A DNA stretch of 64,000 nucleotides from Piromyces finnis (taxonomy: Eukaryota > Neocallimastigomycota > Neocallimastigomycetes > Neocallimastigales > Neocallimastigaceae), in contig MCFH01000033.1 in assembly GCA_002104945.1 (NCBI GenBank), forward strand, positions 1 to 64,000, given 5' to 3'. This document shows, in pieces, positions 1-10,764 of the stretch. The notes beneath the pieces are model-generated. The model searched no databases, was not told where the DNA came from, and saw nothing but the letters and a program-made list of their open reading frames with translations. The position numbers and the translations under genes are program-made. Each line of letters opens with the position of its first letter. Position 1 is the stretch's first letter.

Positions 1-618
1 ACACTTTATAAATTATTGATAAAGAATAAAAAACTATCAAGGAATTACTCTTTTTTTCATTTGAAATAATATTATAATATTAAATCAAATGGAAATAATA
101 AGAATAAGAATAATAAGAATAATTACTTTGAATTCATTTTATTATAAAAAAAAATTAATAAAACGCATACTTTTTCAAACGATCCAAGAGAGTGAACTTT
201 TTCCATAAAAAGTGTTAAAAATTTTATATTAATTTCATTGATAATATAGGATATATCCACTGGAGTATTTATTATTTAAATGAATAATATATATTATAAA
301 TTTACTATTAATATTAGTAGACTTATATTTTTTAATTTATAAAAAGGATATCACGTGATTATTGTATGTATAAACTAATAACTATGAAATATAATAAAAT
401 TGTATTGTTTAATTAATTATGTCCATATTTGGATAAATTCTTATTTAAAGGATCAAAGTTTTTTCTGTCATTTTGTAATAATTACTTTTTATGGTATTGT
501 TGGAATATTAAAAATTAATTAATAAATAAACCTTAATTATTAATAAAAAATGAATGATTTTTGTTTTATAAATTTTAAGTGTTTTTGCAATTAATTACTA
601 TTAGATACAAGTTTTATT
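1..618. other. A/T-rich intergenic, no gene seen
   Basis: No open frame with a start, repeat array or RNA signature was found. This is presumably the upstream region of the secreted protein gene that starts near 619. Confidence 0.5.
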
Positions 619-2672
619 ATGAAGTATTTAAATAACCTTTTATTTATTATCACTTTAACAATTCTTTTAATGAATTTAATAGTAATCCATATAATGAAGC
701 TTCCTTTTCCTTATATAACAATAAGTTAAAATTTACCTGTATAGAAAATGATGAAAAAGAATATGAAATTAATTTGGATGCTTATGTAAAAACAGAAGAC
801 CCAATATTTTCGTTATCTTTATCTTCCAACGGTGATATTACATTAAATAATGGACAATACACATTACATGAGGAATTCTTTAGTAATGATGATTATTATT
901 ATTTTGCTACATTAAAAGGAAATTTAATATTAATATCTAGTACTGGGGAATATAAATGGGCTGCAAAAAAATCAATTAGTAATAGATCTTATGATGCAAG
1001 TGTAATTAAAATTGGTGAATCTTTTAAGGAAGGCGAAATGCTCTATTGTGATACATATTCGATAATTATTTTAGGTGGAAAATTACTTTACAGAGATCAT
1101 TTAACAAAGGAATCAAAAGAAATAAAATATAAGCAAGATACATCAAGTTACTTATATGAAATAGTAATTGGTGATAATTTGATTATATTTAAAGATAATA
1201 AAGGTGAATTTATTTACGTAAGAGGTTCTAATTATAATCCTAATGAAAATAGTATGTTACGATGTGAAAATTCTAATCATGGTATAGTTTGGGATGACGG
1301 TACTGGTAATATTTTATGGAGTTATCCTGAAATGCCTGAAACAACAACAACAACAACTACTACCACTACTACTACTACAACTACTACTACTACCACTGTA
1401 CAAACTCCTCAAACTATTGTTTTTACTACACATGTTACTAATTATTCAACTAAATATATAACAGAAACACAAACTAGTGTAGCCACTAAAACTAGTTATA
1501 GTTATGCAACTTATACCAATGTAAGTTATCAAGGAAGTATCGGATCAAAGTATTACTTAGGTATAAATGAATTAAAAGAATACATCACACTTGAAGCTAA
1601 ATATGGTGGAAATAATAAACAGCCAAGTAAATATATTAAATGGTTAATTAAATCTGAAAAGGAACCTTCCCATATGTATATAGTAAACAGTAATGGTGAA
1701 ATATCAAATTATTGTTTAGACGTAGGTAAAAGTAAAAACAAATATTCTTACTATTTAAGAATTAGTAAATGTTCAGAAGACACTTGCTTATTTAAATATA
1801 ATGTGTCATTTAATGATTATGAAAATTCTAAAATAAATAATCCGAATAATATCGTTGTTTATAAAAATGATAATTCTTTATTCACTAATAGTAATGGTGT
1901 ACCATATTGTATTTATTACAGTGATACGTTACGTATAGAAGAATGTAAAAACCCTAAAGATTATGAAAATTTCAATTGGAAAAAATATAACAATGGCTAC
2001 TATACTGAAACTTCCACAAAGACTAAATTACAAACTTCTACTGAATATCTTACCAAGAGCACAGTAGTACCAACCATATTAACTTCAACAATAACTTCAA
2101 TTTTATTACCTACTTTTTCACCAATCACATCTACTACAACTAATATAAGTAGTACAACTAAGGATATAAATCCTACACAATCCATTGATTTACAATTTAT
2201 TCCTTTAACATTTAAAGGTATACAAAATGGAAATTCAAGTATTTTTTTAAGTGTTCCAAAATTAGGAACAAACGAATCTTTTGATATGAGAATATCTGAC
2301 AGTTACTACACATGGTTTGTTACTTCAACTACAAAACCTTCTTATCTTTATTTATCTAAAGGTATTTCAGGAAATATTGGAAATCCATCAAATTATTGTT
2401 TGGATTTAGGATACTTTGTTCATAATGAAGAGGACAATTATAATTATTTACGTATCGAAAATTGTTCGAATGTAAAATATAAATTTATGTATAATGCTTC
2501 AGATAATGCTAAATATGGAACAATTAATGTTTACGATATCAATGATAATCCTCTTTCTATTAATAATGACTTTATGTGTATTTACTATTCAATGACACCT
2601 CGTATCGATAAATGTGTGGATCCATCCGTAAATACTAAAATGGGTTGGGAAATGGCTATAATAAAAAATTAA
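619..2672 (+). CDS. Secreted Thr-rich two-domain protein, unknown function; 5' frame break
   Basis: The long open frame has no early ATG; its first in-frame Met is deep inside, at GEMLYC. An ATG at 619 opens a classic signal peptide (MKYLNNLLFIITLTILL) in a different frame. The main frame is open from just after a stop at 633, so a missing single base near 655-670, or an unrecognised short intron, probably separates signal peptide from body. The body has an N-terminal region of about 200 residues, a poly-Thr linker, and two related domains separated by a second Ser/Thr-rich linker. Each domain carries an NYCLD motif followed by LRI..C and a C-terminal CIYYS..RI..C motif. The CLD...C pattern faintly recalls ricin-type beta-trefoils, but this is not secure. 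It is probably a wall or extracellular protein. The frame break could be real decay or a sequencing error. Confidence 0.6.
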
Positions 2673-3268
2673 TAATAAATTAAATTATTAATTGTTATTA
2701 TTATCAAATAATTTTTTCTATTAATATTAAAATGTAAAATTGTAAAATTTTATAGAAAAAATAAAAAAAAATAAAAAAATAAAAAATAATAAAAAATAAT
2801 AAAAAATAAAAAATAAAATAAATATGAAAAAAATAAAAATAAAATAATAACAAAAATAATAATAATGAAACAAATAATAAAATATAAAATATAAAATATA
2901 AATTTAGAATATATCTATAGAAAAAAAAATATATAAATAGAAAAACAAAAAAACAAAAAAACAAAAAAAAAAAAAAAAAAAAAAGAAATAAATAGTAAAT
3001 GATCATAAAAAAATATATATTTATAATTATATATATTTTTTTAAAATTTTAAAAATTTCTTTTTTAGTATCAGTTTTCTATCTTTATTTATTGTTTTTTT
3101 TTAAAAAAGAAAAACCGTATAATATATTATTCATAATAATTACAATAACAAAATTAAAGAAATTATAAACTATTTTTATAAATGATTTTATAAGATATTA
3201 AAAAAACTAATTATAAAATAAACATAAAATATATTAAATTAAAAATTATATATATAAATATATATATT
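2673..3268. other. A-rich intergenic spacer
   Basis: Poly-A and AAAAT runs dominate. Open frames here (for example 2704-3006 on the minus strand) read only Phe/Tyr/Leu and are composition artefacts. It ends where the 10-bp tip of the element 3 LTR begins. Confidence 0.6.
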
Positions 3269-3278
3269 TGTAACGAAT
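3269..3278 (+). repeat. First 10 bp of element 3 5' LTR, cut off by element 1 insertion
   Basis: TGTAACGAAT matches the first 10 bases of the related element 2 LTR (10345, 16073). It is the missing left tip of the LTR that resumes at 16491. The last four bases, GAAT, recur at 16491-16494 on the far side of element 1, as a 4-bp target-site duplication. Confidence 0.75.
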
Positions 3279-3926
3279 TGTTACAATGTTATATATTTCT
3301 TATATAATAACTTATTATTATCTTAATTTAATAACTTGAAGTTATTAAAAGTGATAATAATTTGTAACAAAAAAAAAAAATAAATAATTTGTTTTATTAA
3401 AACACAAAATTTATAAAAAAAAATAAAATGTTTTATTAATAACTATTTTATTAGTTAAATTTTATTAAAAATAATGTGTTTATGATTATTAACTATACTA
3501 ATAATAATGTTTAAATAAAGGAATTAAAAGATTATTTATATTTTTCTATTAATATAAACTTTAATTTATCTTCTTTAATTATGTTTTGTTATAAACAAAT
3601 ATTTAATTATAAATATCTAATTATTAATTACATTATAGTTTATTTACATGTTAATAATATCGGAATTTTAAAAATAATTATTTGTTTATTTATTTATTTT
3701 TTACTTAAATACTAATTAATTATAACTAAATTTAACTTTGTTTTGAATTATTATTTTAATATTTATTAATTTATTTCTACATTTAATTTTATCTTATTTA
3801 TTTATTTATTATAAATTTGTTTTTAAGTTTAATATTAAATTGTTAATTAGAACTTACTTATATAATTTTATTTCTTCATTAATAATTATTGTTGTTTTTA
3901 TAATCATTTAAGTTTGCCTTATATCA
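3279..3926 (-). repeat. Element 1 3' LTR
   Basis: Direct copy of 9702-10344 plus 16487-16490. The TG...CA ends are visible on the element strand. The outer end abuts GAAT (3275-3278). The inner end lies 12 bp from the pol stop codon, so the polypurine tract must sit in or next to the pol end; only a weak purine run (AAGGGACGAAG) is seen. Confidence 0.85.
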
Positions 3927-3938
3927 ATACCTTGGCGG

Positions 3939-6900
3939 CTAAGATTTGACTTCGTCCCTTGAAGTCAGATTTTCTTCTTGTATTACATATGGATAAATGT
4001 TCTTTATATGTACATTACGATTTAATAGCTCGCCTGTTTGAGGATCTTCTAGTACAACAGTATTAAATTTTGGTTTCTGTACTACCTTAAAGGGGCCGTA
4101 GAAATACGGATCTAATTTGCTTCTTCCAATAAGTCTTATCATTACTAGATCGCCAGGTTGATATTTCTTCTTGAGTGCTTTCGAAAAACCCATTCGATGT
4201 TCCCAATATTTATTTGCTTTATCTGAGTATTCAGTCGCTTCTTTAACCCATCTCTGATGTCTTAAGAATCTTCTGAATATATATTCTTCTTCGGATTCTT
4301 CAGCGTCTTTAGGGAAATCTGGAAACATTATCTCCATTGGCCAAGTATCTTTTCTACCGTATAGCAATTCAAAACTGCTAAATTTTGTTTTAGAATTTCT
4401 GGTAGTACGTAAGGCCCAAAGTGCGGAAGGAAGACATACGTCCCATTCTATTTCATTTTCAATTAAGAGTCTTAATGTTTTTCCGATTTCGCGATTCCGG
4501 TTTTCTATCATTCCATTAGATTCTGGATGGTGAGGTGATACATAATGAACCCATGAACCATAAAGATCTATCATCATTTTGGTTATTTCAGATATAAAAG
4601 AACTTCCATTATCTGTTATTATGATTTCTGGGGGTCCGTGTCTAGCTATTACTTCAGTTAGAAATTTAATTACTTCTTCTGATTTGGTGTTAGGGATGGC
4701 TTTAGCCTCGACCCACTTGGTGAAATAATCTACTAGGGTAATAATGTAAGCATTACCTGATTTAGTTATGGGTAGCGGTCCTATTATATCCAAACCTACC
4801 CGTACGAACGGTCTTTCAATAGGTGTAATATTGGTAGCGGTGTTTTTTGGTAATGGCTTAGGTCGGAATAGTTGGCATTTGTGGCAAGATTTTACCCACA
4901 TTTTTACATAGTTCCATATTCCTGGCCAATAGTAGGATTGCATGATTCTATTTACTGTCTTCTCTGCACCTTCATGGCCTACTTGGTGTGCTCTATTTAT
5001 AATGTCTTTTTTATCTTCATCTTTGATTATTACTTTTAGGTAGAGTTCATTCTTTTTATAGTATAGTGTATTATCAACGACTTGATAATTTTTCTTGAAG
5101 TACTTTATTATTCCTTCTGGAAGGTCTAAGTCTTTGGGATTAAATTCACTGAGGATAGCATTTATACATAAGGTAACTTCATTGTTTTTAGATGGTAGCC
5201 TTGATAGAGCGTCAGCAAATACATTTTGTTTTCCTTTTTCATATTTAAGATCGACTTTATACTTATAGAATTCTTCTATCCATCGTGCATGTCTGCCCTT
5301 GGTTGGGATACCTTTCTTGAAGTAACCTAATAATGGTTTATGATCAGTTATTATGATTATTTTTTCTTTACCACTTATTATATAAGGTCTGAAATTCCTT
5401 AGACTATATATTACTCCTAGTCCTTCTAGATCGGTTACAGAGTAATTCTTTTCAGAAGACGAAAGTGTTCTACTAATACAGCATATTGGATGTTCTACTC
5501 CATCTTCTTCCCTTTGAAGTAGAACACCTCCGATTCCTTTTGTAGAGGCATCTGTTCTTATTATAAAATCTTTGTTAAAGTCCGGATATGCAAGTATAGG
5601 ATCTGAAAGTAAGCATTGCTTTATTTCTTCGAAAGCATCGTTACATTCATTGTCCCATATAAATTTTTGATCCTTTTTCAGTAAGTTAAAAAGTGGTTTT
5701 GCCTTTTTTGCAAAGTTTTGGATGAACTTCCTGTAGTAGCTTGCAAGTCCTAAAAATGATCTAAGTTCTTTAATATCCTTTGGAATGTCCCAAAGTGCTA
5801 GGTTTTGTACTTTGTTAGGAACGGTTTTTAATCCTTCTGGAGTAAGCACGTGTCCTAAGACTTCTACTGAGGTTTGGAAAAATTTACATTTTTGTAAGTT
5901 TACAGATAAGTTGTTTTTTGCAAATATTTTGAAGACTTTTCTTAAGTGTTGTAAGTGTTCCTGTAGATTTTTCGAATAGACTACGATATCGTCGATGTAA
6001 ACGAATAGACAGTCTCCTATAAGAGGTAGTAAAATTCTGTTCATTTCGCGTTGGAAGGATGCTGGTGCATTTGTTAGTCCAAATGGCATGACGCGAAAGT
6101 TGTAGTTTCCGAATTTAGTTGTAAAGGATGTTTTTTCTATGTCTTGTGGATTCATTGGTATCTGATGATATCCCGAGAACAGATCTAATGCGGAAAATAT
6201 CTTTGCATCTTTTACTGAAGATACAAGTTCATCTATGAAGGGTAATGCATACGAGTCTTTTATGGTTATTTCATTCAGCTTTCGGTAGTCGATACACATT
6301 CTCCATTTTCCGTTTTTCTTTTGAACGAGAAGAACAGGAAATGAGTAAGGAGAATGTGAGGGTTCGATCAGTCCTTTTTCGAGAAGTGAAATGATTTCTT
6401 TCTTTAGAATATCCGAGTGTTCTTTGGAAAGTTTATACGGTTTGAGTTTAATTGGTTTGTTGGTTGTTGTCATAATAGAATGAGGCTCTAAATTTGCTGT
6501 AGTAAGTTGGGATAGCGAAGTGGCCATCCATTCTTTGTATTCTAGTATTAGTTGTTCAAAATTTCTTTTTATTTCGTCTGGAGAATTTTCGATAATTTTG
6601 TTTAGTACTTCATCAAATTCCCTTTGTTCTTCGTTAGATATTGTTATTGCATTAATTAGTGGAATGTTTTGATTTTCTTTTTCAGTCATGGTAATCTTTG
6701 TTAACCCTTCATTTGATTTTTGATATATCGTATCATTATCTGGGTCTATTAGAAGTCTATACTTCTTCTGGACGCCTCTTCCTAGTATTATATCGTAATT
6801 GTTATTTATTTGGTTTAATATGTAGAAATCCTCTTTTATAGTTAAATGGTTGCCTAGTTTTATTTCTAGTGTTATTTTTTTATTAGTGAGAATTTTTGTA

Positions 6901-7796
6901 TTGTCAGCAGTTGTAATTTCCATTTCTTCGGCTTTATGAATTTCTGGATTTTTTAATTTATTTAAACCTCCTTTAGTTATTATATTGACGTTGGCACCTG
7001 TATCGAAAAGTATCTTTTGTTGATTTCCATTTACTTCACCAACGACTATTGGAATTTCGTAGTTATGTATGGAGCTGATGATTCTTCTTGATTTTCCTTT
7101 AGTACCAAGTTCTAATTCTTTTCTTAAGGTGGGACTTATATTGAGTAGCTGTGAAAGTGTTATTTTTGGGTAATAAGTGCTTATTTCTTTAATAATATCA
7201 AATTTCTCAATTCCTTGATTTGGAATTAATTTTTTGGTAATTTCCGTAGACTTTTTCTTTTCATTATTCTTTTGTGCTTTATTTGTATTTTCTTCTTTCT
7301 TGGGAGTATTTTTATTCGTTTCCATAATATTTCTAGGACTATTATTCTTTTTAATTGACTGATTATTTTTGTTTTCTTGAATTGGATTGGTTTGACTTTC
7401 TTTAGTTTGTTCCGTGTTGACTATCACATTTTCGGACTCTTTTTCTTCGTTTTTATTGTGGTTGTCTTTATTGATTAGTGGTTCATCTTCATCTACAATA
7501 ATTACTTCATCTTGCGTAGAGTCTGGATCTTCTATCATAGGTGTTCTCCTTCGAAGATCTCTAATCTTCTTTTTTTGTTGTTTTATTAATCTTGTATTCG
7601 GCTGATTTAATATAGCTGGTTTAATTATTGGTTTATTGAAATTCTTTTTGTTTGAGTCGCTGATTTGTTTATTTTTCTTTATAGCATTAATACTAAATTT
7701 ATTGTATTTCTGTTCATTCTTATATTGGAATTCTAAGTTTTCTGTTTCTGTATTATTTGCAATTTTGTTATAGTCGGAAGATTGCTTACTCCCCAT
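3939..7796 (-). CDS. pol: Element 1 Pol polyprotein (protease-RT-RNase H-integrase)
   Basis: 1285 residues. After a Lys/Asn-rich N-terminal region come an aspartic protease (LFDTGANVNII, about residue 264), reverse transcriptase (catalytic YIDD near 600, preceded by the VMPFGLTNAP block), RNase H (RTDAST near 747) and integrase. Integrase has an HHCC zinc finger (H..H...C..C, about 937-975) and a DDE core: D in GLDIIGP, D in TDNGSSF, E in GMIENR. The C-terminus has a GPF-type module (YGPFKVV) but no chromodomain. The first ATG lies 2 nt after the gag stop in the -1 frame, and the frame is open 27 nt upstream through a slippery heptamer, so Pol is probably made as a Gag-Pol fusion. No internal stops: potentially functional. 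Confidence 0.93.
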   Translation of the reverse strand: MGSKQSSDYNKIANNTETENLEFQYKNEQKYNKFSINAIKKNKQISDSNKKNFNKPIIKPAILNQPNTRLIKQQKKKIRDLRRRTPMIEDPDSTQDEVIIVDEDEPLINKDNHNKNEEKESENVIVNTEQTKESQTNPIQENKNNQSIKKNNSPRNIMETNKNTPKKEENTNKAQKNNEKKKSTEITKKLIPNQGIEKFDIIKEISTYYPKITLSQLLNISPTLRKELELGTKGKSRRIISSIHNYEIPIVVGEVNGNQQKILFDTGANVNIITKGGLNKLKNPEIHKAEEMEITTADNTKILTNKKITLEIKLGNHLTIKEDFYILNQINNNYDIILGRGVQKKYRLLIDPDNDTIYQKSNEGLTKITMTEKENQNIPLINAITISNEEQREFDEVLNKIIENSPDEIKRNFEQLILEYKEWMATSLSQLTTANLEPHSIMTTTNKPIKLKPYKLSKEHSDILKKEIISLLEKGLIEPSHSPYSFPVLLVQKKNGKWRMCIDYRKLNEITIKDSYALPFIDELVSSVKDAKIFSALDLFSGYHQIPMNPQDIEKTSFTTKFGNYNFRVMPFGLTNAPASFQREMNRILLPLIGDCLFVYIDDIVVYSKNLQEHLQHLRKVFKIFAKNNLSVNLQKCKFFQTSVEVLGHVLTPEGLKTVPNKVQNLALWDIPKDIKELRSFLGLASYYRKFIQNFAKKAKPLFNLLKKDQKFIWDNECNDAFEEIKQCLLSDPILAYPDFNKDFIIRTDASTKGIGGVLLQREEDGVEHPICCISRTLSSSEKNYSVTDLEGLGVIYSLRNFRPYIISGKEKIIIITDHKPLLGYFKKGIPTKGRHARWIEEFYKYKVDLKYEKGKQNVFADALSRLPSKNNEVTLCINAILSEFNPKDLDLPEGIIKYFKKNYQVVDNTLYYKKNELYLKVIIKDEDKKDIINRAHQVGHEGAEKTVNRIMQSYYWPGIWNYVKMWVKSCHKCQLFRPKPLPKNTATNITPIERPFVRVGLDIIGPLPITKSGNAYIITLVDYFTKWVEAKAIPNTKSEEVIKFLTEVIARHGPPEIIITDNGSSFISEITKMMIDLYGSWVHYVSPHHPESNGMIENRNREIGKTLRLLIENEIEWDVCLPSALWALRTTRNSKTKFSSFELLYGRKDTWPMEIMFPDFPKDAEESEEEYIFRRFLRHQRWVKEATEYSDKANKYWEHRMGFSKALKKKYQPGDLVMIRLIGRSKLDPYFYGPFKVVQKPKFNTVVLEDPQTGELLNRNVHIKNIYPYVIQEENLTSRDEVKS

Positions 7797-7798
7797 AA

Positions 7799-8641
7799 CT
7801 AATTTAAATGTTGGATGTTTTCAGGACAATCATCAATGACATGACCTATACGTTTACAATTTAGGCAAACATTTATCTTGAGTTCTGCTAATTTTTGGGT
7901 TATTTCTTTCATGTCGTTATTTTCTTCTTGATATTGTCTATAGTTTTTGTGCTTGTAATTATTATTCCATTGATTTTGATAAGTTTTATTTTCCTGTGGA
8001 TGTATCGAGTTAGAGTTCGAATTATATAGTTTTGTTGTTTTATTTGTACTGTTATAAACATTCTTTTGTGATTGTGATGGCCTTTGATCATTTTTATTTT
8101 TATTCCGGTTGTCCTCTATTATATTATATAATCTTTCCTTTTTCGAAGTTATCTTCATTGCTTCTTCTAGAGTATTTGGCTCTTCTTCTAATAGTTTTTC
8201 ATATATTCTAGTCCAATTTCTAAAGGCATTAACGTAATATGAAGCTATTATCTCTTCTGGAATTGACGTAGATTTTGTGGCTTCGTTCAAAATATTCATA
8301 AATCTCAAATCAAAGTCGCATATCTTTTCTCCTTTTCTTATACTTAGAGAAGATAAATCCAATATCTTAGAGTTCTTTGCTGAACTTCTTTTAAAATAGT
8401 TATTTAAATTATTTATTATTGTATTATACGAGTCAGGTGTACTCTTGTTTAATCCGTTTAACACGATAGTCCTAGCCTTTTGTTCTGTTAACGGTAGTAA
8501 AAATTTTATTTTATCCTTTTCTTCTATGTCATTAGAAGTACACCAGTACTCAAATTCAAACTTCCAATCTACAAATTTGGTTTTTCCATTTCCCAAAATT
8601 GGAAGTCTTGAAAAGGTTAACGTTTTTGTAGAAGTATCCAT
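7799..8641 (-). CDS. gag: Element 1 Gag
   Basis: 280 residues. The N-terminal two thirds resembles retrotransposon Gag capsid (hydrophobic helices, FLLPLTEQKARTIVLNGL). An Asn/Gln-rich stretch follows, then a single CCHC zinc knuckle close to the end (CLNCKRIGHVIDDC, CX2CX4HX4C), which would bind the element RNA. The frame ends UAG directly after the heptamer U UUA AAU. Being a separate frame, Gag can be made in excess over Gag-Pol, as usual for particle assembly. Confidence 0.88.
   Translation of the reverse strand: MDTSTKTLTFSRLPILGNGKTKFVDWKFEFEYWCTSNDIEEKDKIKFLLPLTEQKARTIVLNGLNKSTPDSYNTIINNLNNYFKRSSAKNSKILDLSSLSIRKGEKICDFDLRFMNILNEATKSTSIPEEIIASYYVNAFRNWTRIYEKLLEEEPNTLEEAMKITSKKERLYNIIEDNRNKNKNDQRPSQSQKNVYNSTNKTTKLYNSNSNSIHPQENKTYQNQWNNNYKHKNYRQYQEENNDMKEITQKLAELKINVCLNCKRIGHVIDDCPENIQHLN
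7802..7808 (-). promoter_or_regulatory. Predicted -1 ribosomal frameshift site (U UUA AAU) between gag and pol
   Basis: Gag's last codons are CAU UUA AAU followed by UAG. U UUA AAU fits the X XXY YYZ slippery rule in the Gag frame. Slipping back one base gives UUU AAA UUA GUU AUG, which runs straight into the pol frame. No downstream pseudoknot was worked out. Reinitiation at the pol AUG just after the stop is the alternative. Confidence 0.7.
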
Positions 8642-8669
8642 TATTTTTGTATATCTTTAAAGGAATAAA

Positions 8670-8701
<32 letters not shown>

Positions 8702-9209
8702 ATTATTATTATTATTTGTATTATTGTTACTATTAGTCACTATTGTTAGTTTTTATAATTAGTTATTATTATTAGTTATTATTATTAATTATTATTTTGG
8801 TAGTTTCTATTAATATGGTAATCATATAATTGTTTCATTTATATATATTATAAGATAAAAATATTTTCAGAACCAAAACTACTCAAGGATCTTTCGACCT
8901 CCAAGCATAAACCGTCAGAATAAAAATATATATTATGCAGTGTGTGCCAATGCGAGGACTGGACCTTACCACTTTCTCTGCACAATATGCTGATATCTTA
9001 AACCTTATTTATGCCTGCTCTACTCCCCTCCTATATAGAGCAGTTTTTCTTACTTTCTATTTTTTTAAATTATTTTTATATCCCTGTAACCTCTACTTAT
9101 CGAATTATTTATATAATAATAACTTATATTTAAATTTTCTTAATATTAATATTTTATGATACTTCTTACTGTATGTTAATAGTAATAATATTGTTATTCT
9201 TTTTACTAT

Positions 9210-9246
<37 letters not shown>

Positions 9247-9701
9247 TTATTTAAATTAATTGTATGAATGATAATTTGTTAAACTTATCCTAATTGAATA
9301 TAGTAATTAATAGTTGATACTGAAATCTTTATATATAATATTTGAGTGATATTTGAATATAATATTTTATAATATTTGAATGATGTTTGCATATAATTTT
9401 TCTAATATTTGAATATTATTTTGAATTATTTTGAATATAATTTTTTTTTTTTTTTTATAATATTTAAATGATATTTGAATATAATTTTTTTATAATATTT
9501 GCATATTATTTTGAATTTTACTTTGAATATGATATATTAATAATATTTAAATGATATTTGAATATAATGTTTTAAAACATAGGTTCTTAATCTTGTCTTT
9601 TGAGTATGTAATACCTATATATATAAATATAAATGTATAAATTTGTTAGTAAAAGAAAATTTTATATTACTCTTACCGGGTTAAAATGGATTCTCCACCA
9701 T
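8642..9701 (-). other. Element 1 5' leader with tRNA-type primer binding site
   Basis: Untranslated leader between the 5' LTR and gag. Next to the LTR (offset one base), the element strand reads TGGTGGAGAATCC (about 9688-9700). Its complement ends in CCA, as expected for a tRNA primer binding site; I cannot name the tRNA. Long T tracts lie at 8670-8700 and 9209-9243. An island of more balanced composition at 8880-9080 holds a 74-residue plus-strand frame (8935-9159) with no recognisable product, not called as a gene. Confidence 0.65.
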
Positions 9702-10344
9702 TGTTACAATGTTATATATTTCTTATATAATAACTTATTATTATCTTAATTTAATAACTTGAAGTTATTAAAAGTGATAATAATTTGTAACAAAAAAAAA
9801 AATAAATAATTTGTTTTATTAAAACACAAAATTTATAAAAAAAAATAAAATGTTTTATTAATAACTATTTTATTAGTTAAATTTTATTAAAAATAATGTG
9901 TTTATGATTATTAACTATACTAATAATAATGTTTAAATAAAGGAATTAAAAGATTATTTATATTTTTCTATTAATATAAACTTTAATTTATCTTCTTTAA
10001 TTATGTTTTGTTATAAACAAATATTTAATTATAAATATCTAATTATTAATTACATTATAGTTTATTTACATGTTAATAATATCGGAATTTTAAAAATAAT
10101 TATTTGTTTATTTATTTATTTTTTACTTAAATACTAATTAATTATAACTAAATTTAACTTTGTTTTGAATTATTATTTTAATATTTATTAATTTATTTCT
10201 ACATTTAATTTTATCTTATTTATTTATTTATTATAAATTTGTTTTTAAGTTTAATATTAAATTGTTAATTAGAACTTACTTATATAATTTTATTTCTTCA
10301 TTAATAATTATTGTTGTTTTTATAATCATTTAAGTTTGCCTTAT
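9702..10344 (-). repeat. Element 1 5' LTR (main part; last 4 bp at 16487-16490)
   Basis: Near-identical to 3279-3926. It stops at CTTAT, where element 2 begins. After element 2 the sequence resumes with a second CTTAT and then ATCA, exactly completing the LTR as judged from the intact left copy (CTTATATCA). Confidence 0.85.
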
Positions 10345-10371
10345 TGTAACGAATCATAGAAATTAGTAACC

Positions 10372-10425
10372 TGTCTTAGTGGTTAGTAACTAAGACCTTG
10401 GTTTGAACTACTCGAGTTCGAAACC
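10372..10425 (+). promoter_or_regulatory. tRNA-like Pol III A/B-box module inside the LTR
   Basis: TGTCTTAGTGG at 10372-10382 differs at one position from the A-box consensus TRGCNNAGYGG (D-loop residue 17 absent). AGTTCGAAACC at 10415-10425 fits the B-box RGTTCRANNCC exactly. The 43-nt start-to-start spacing is what a tRNA lacking residue 17 would have. The acceptor and T stems do not pair well, so this is tRNA-derived or a mimic, not a tRNA gene. It recurs at 16100-16153 and, diverged, in element 3 at 16513-16566. Confidence 0.6.
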
Positions 10426-10551
10426 TCATTAATATCTTTTTTTTAATTATTAAAATATTTTATAACGAAATTTTACCAAAGAAGATAATTTCTGATTGGC
10501 TTAAAAAATTAAGTTGTAAAATTTTTATAAATTTACTTTTAAAAACATTTA

Positions 10552-10604
10552 TATAAATACGAGTGAAATTTCTCAAAAAATTATTTTGAATTCGAGTTTT
10601 TATT
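10552..10604 (+). promoter_or_regulatory. Element 2 core promoter and self-primer sequence
   Basis: TATAAATA at 10552-10559 is followed 42 bp later by GAGTTTTTATT (10594-10604). That 11-mer is a perfect reverse complement of AATAAAAACTC at the LTR/leader junction (10753-10763). A transcript starting near 10594 could fold its 5' end onto the primer binding site, as in Tf1. Element 3 has the same arrangement with compensating base changes. Confidence 0.65.
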
Positions 10605-10752
10605 AACAAAGAAATTTTATAATAAAAATAAAATTATTAAACACTAACCTGTTATAATTTTGTTAAGTGTTCAATAATAAAATTTTTATTTGCTTTTATT
10701 ATTTTCCTTTTTATATATTTGTGTTTTTATTTATTGAACATTAGTTCTTTAC

Positions 10753-10764
10753 AATAAAAACTCC
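10753..10764 (+). other. Element 2 primer binding site (self-complementary to the LTR)
   Basis: The sequence after the LTR is ATAAAAACTCC, lacking the TGG start expected for pairing with a tRNA 3' end. It pairs instead with GAGTTTTTATT in the R region. Confidence 0.65.

Larger units (their letters stand above)
10345..10753 (+). repeat. Element 2 5' LTR
   Basis: 409 bp, TG...CA. In order: a tRNA-like A/B-box module (10372-10425), a TATA box (TATAAATA, 10552-10559), the likely transcript start near 10594 (GAGTTTTTATT), and an imperfect hairpin around AACACTAACC...GTTAAGTGTT (about 10640-10672). Same length and apparently same sequence as 16073-16481. Confidence 0.92.

Noticed and set aside
2704-3006. 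Minus-strand Phe/Tyr-rich ORF
   Set aside because: Translation of poly-A/AAAAT sequence.
9666-9701. tRNA 3' end inserted beside the element 1 LTR (ends in TCCACCA)
   Set aside because: Best explained as the primer binding site read on the opposite strand; no T-arm folds.
10372-10432. A genuine tRNA gene in the LTR
   Set aside because: A/B boxes are present but acceptor, anticodon and T stems do not pair.
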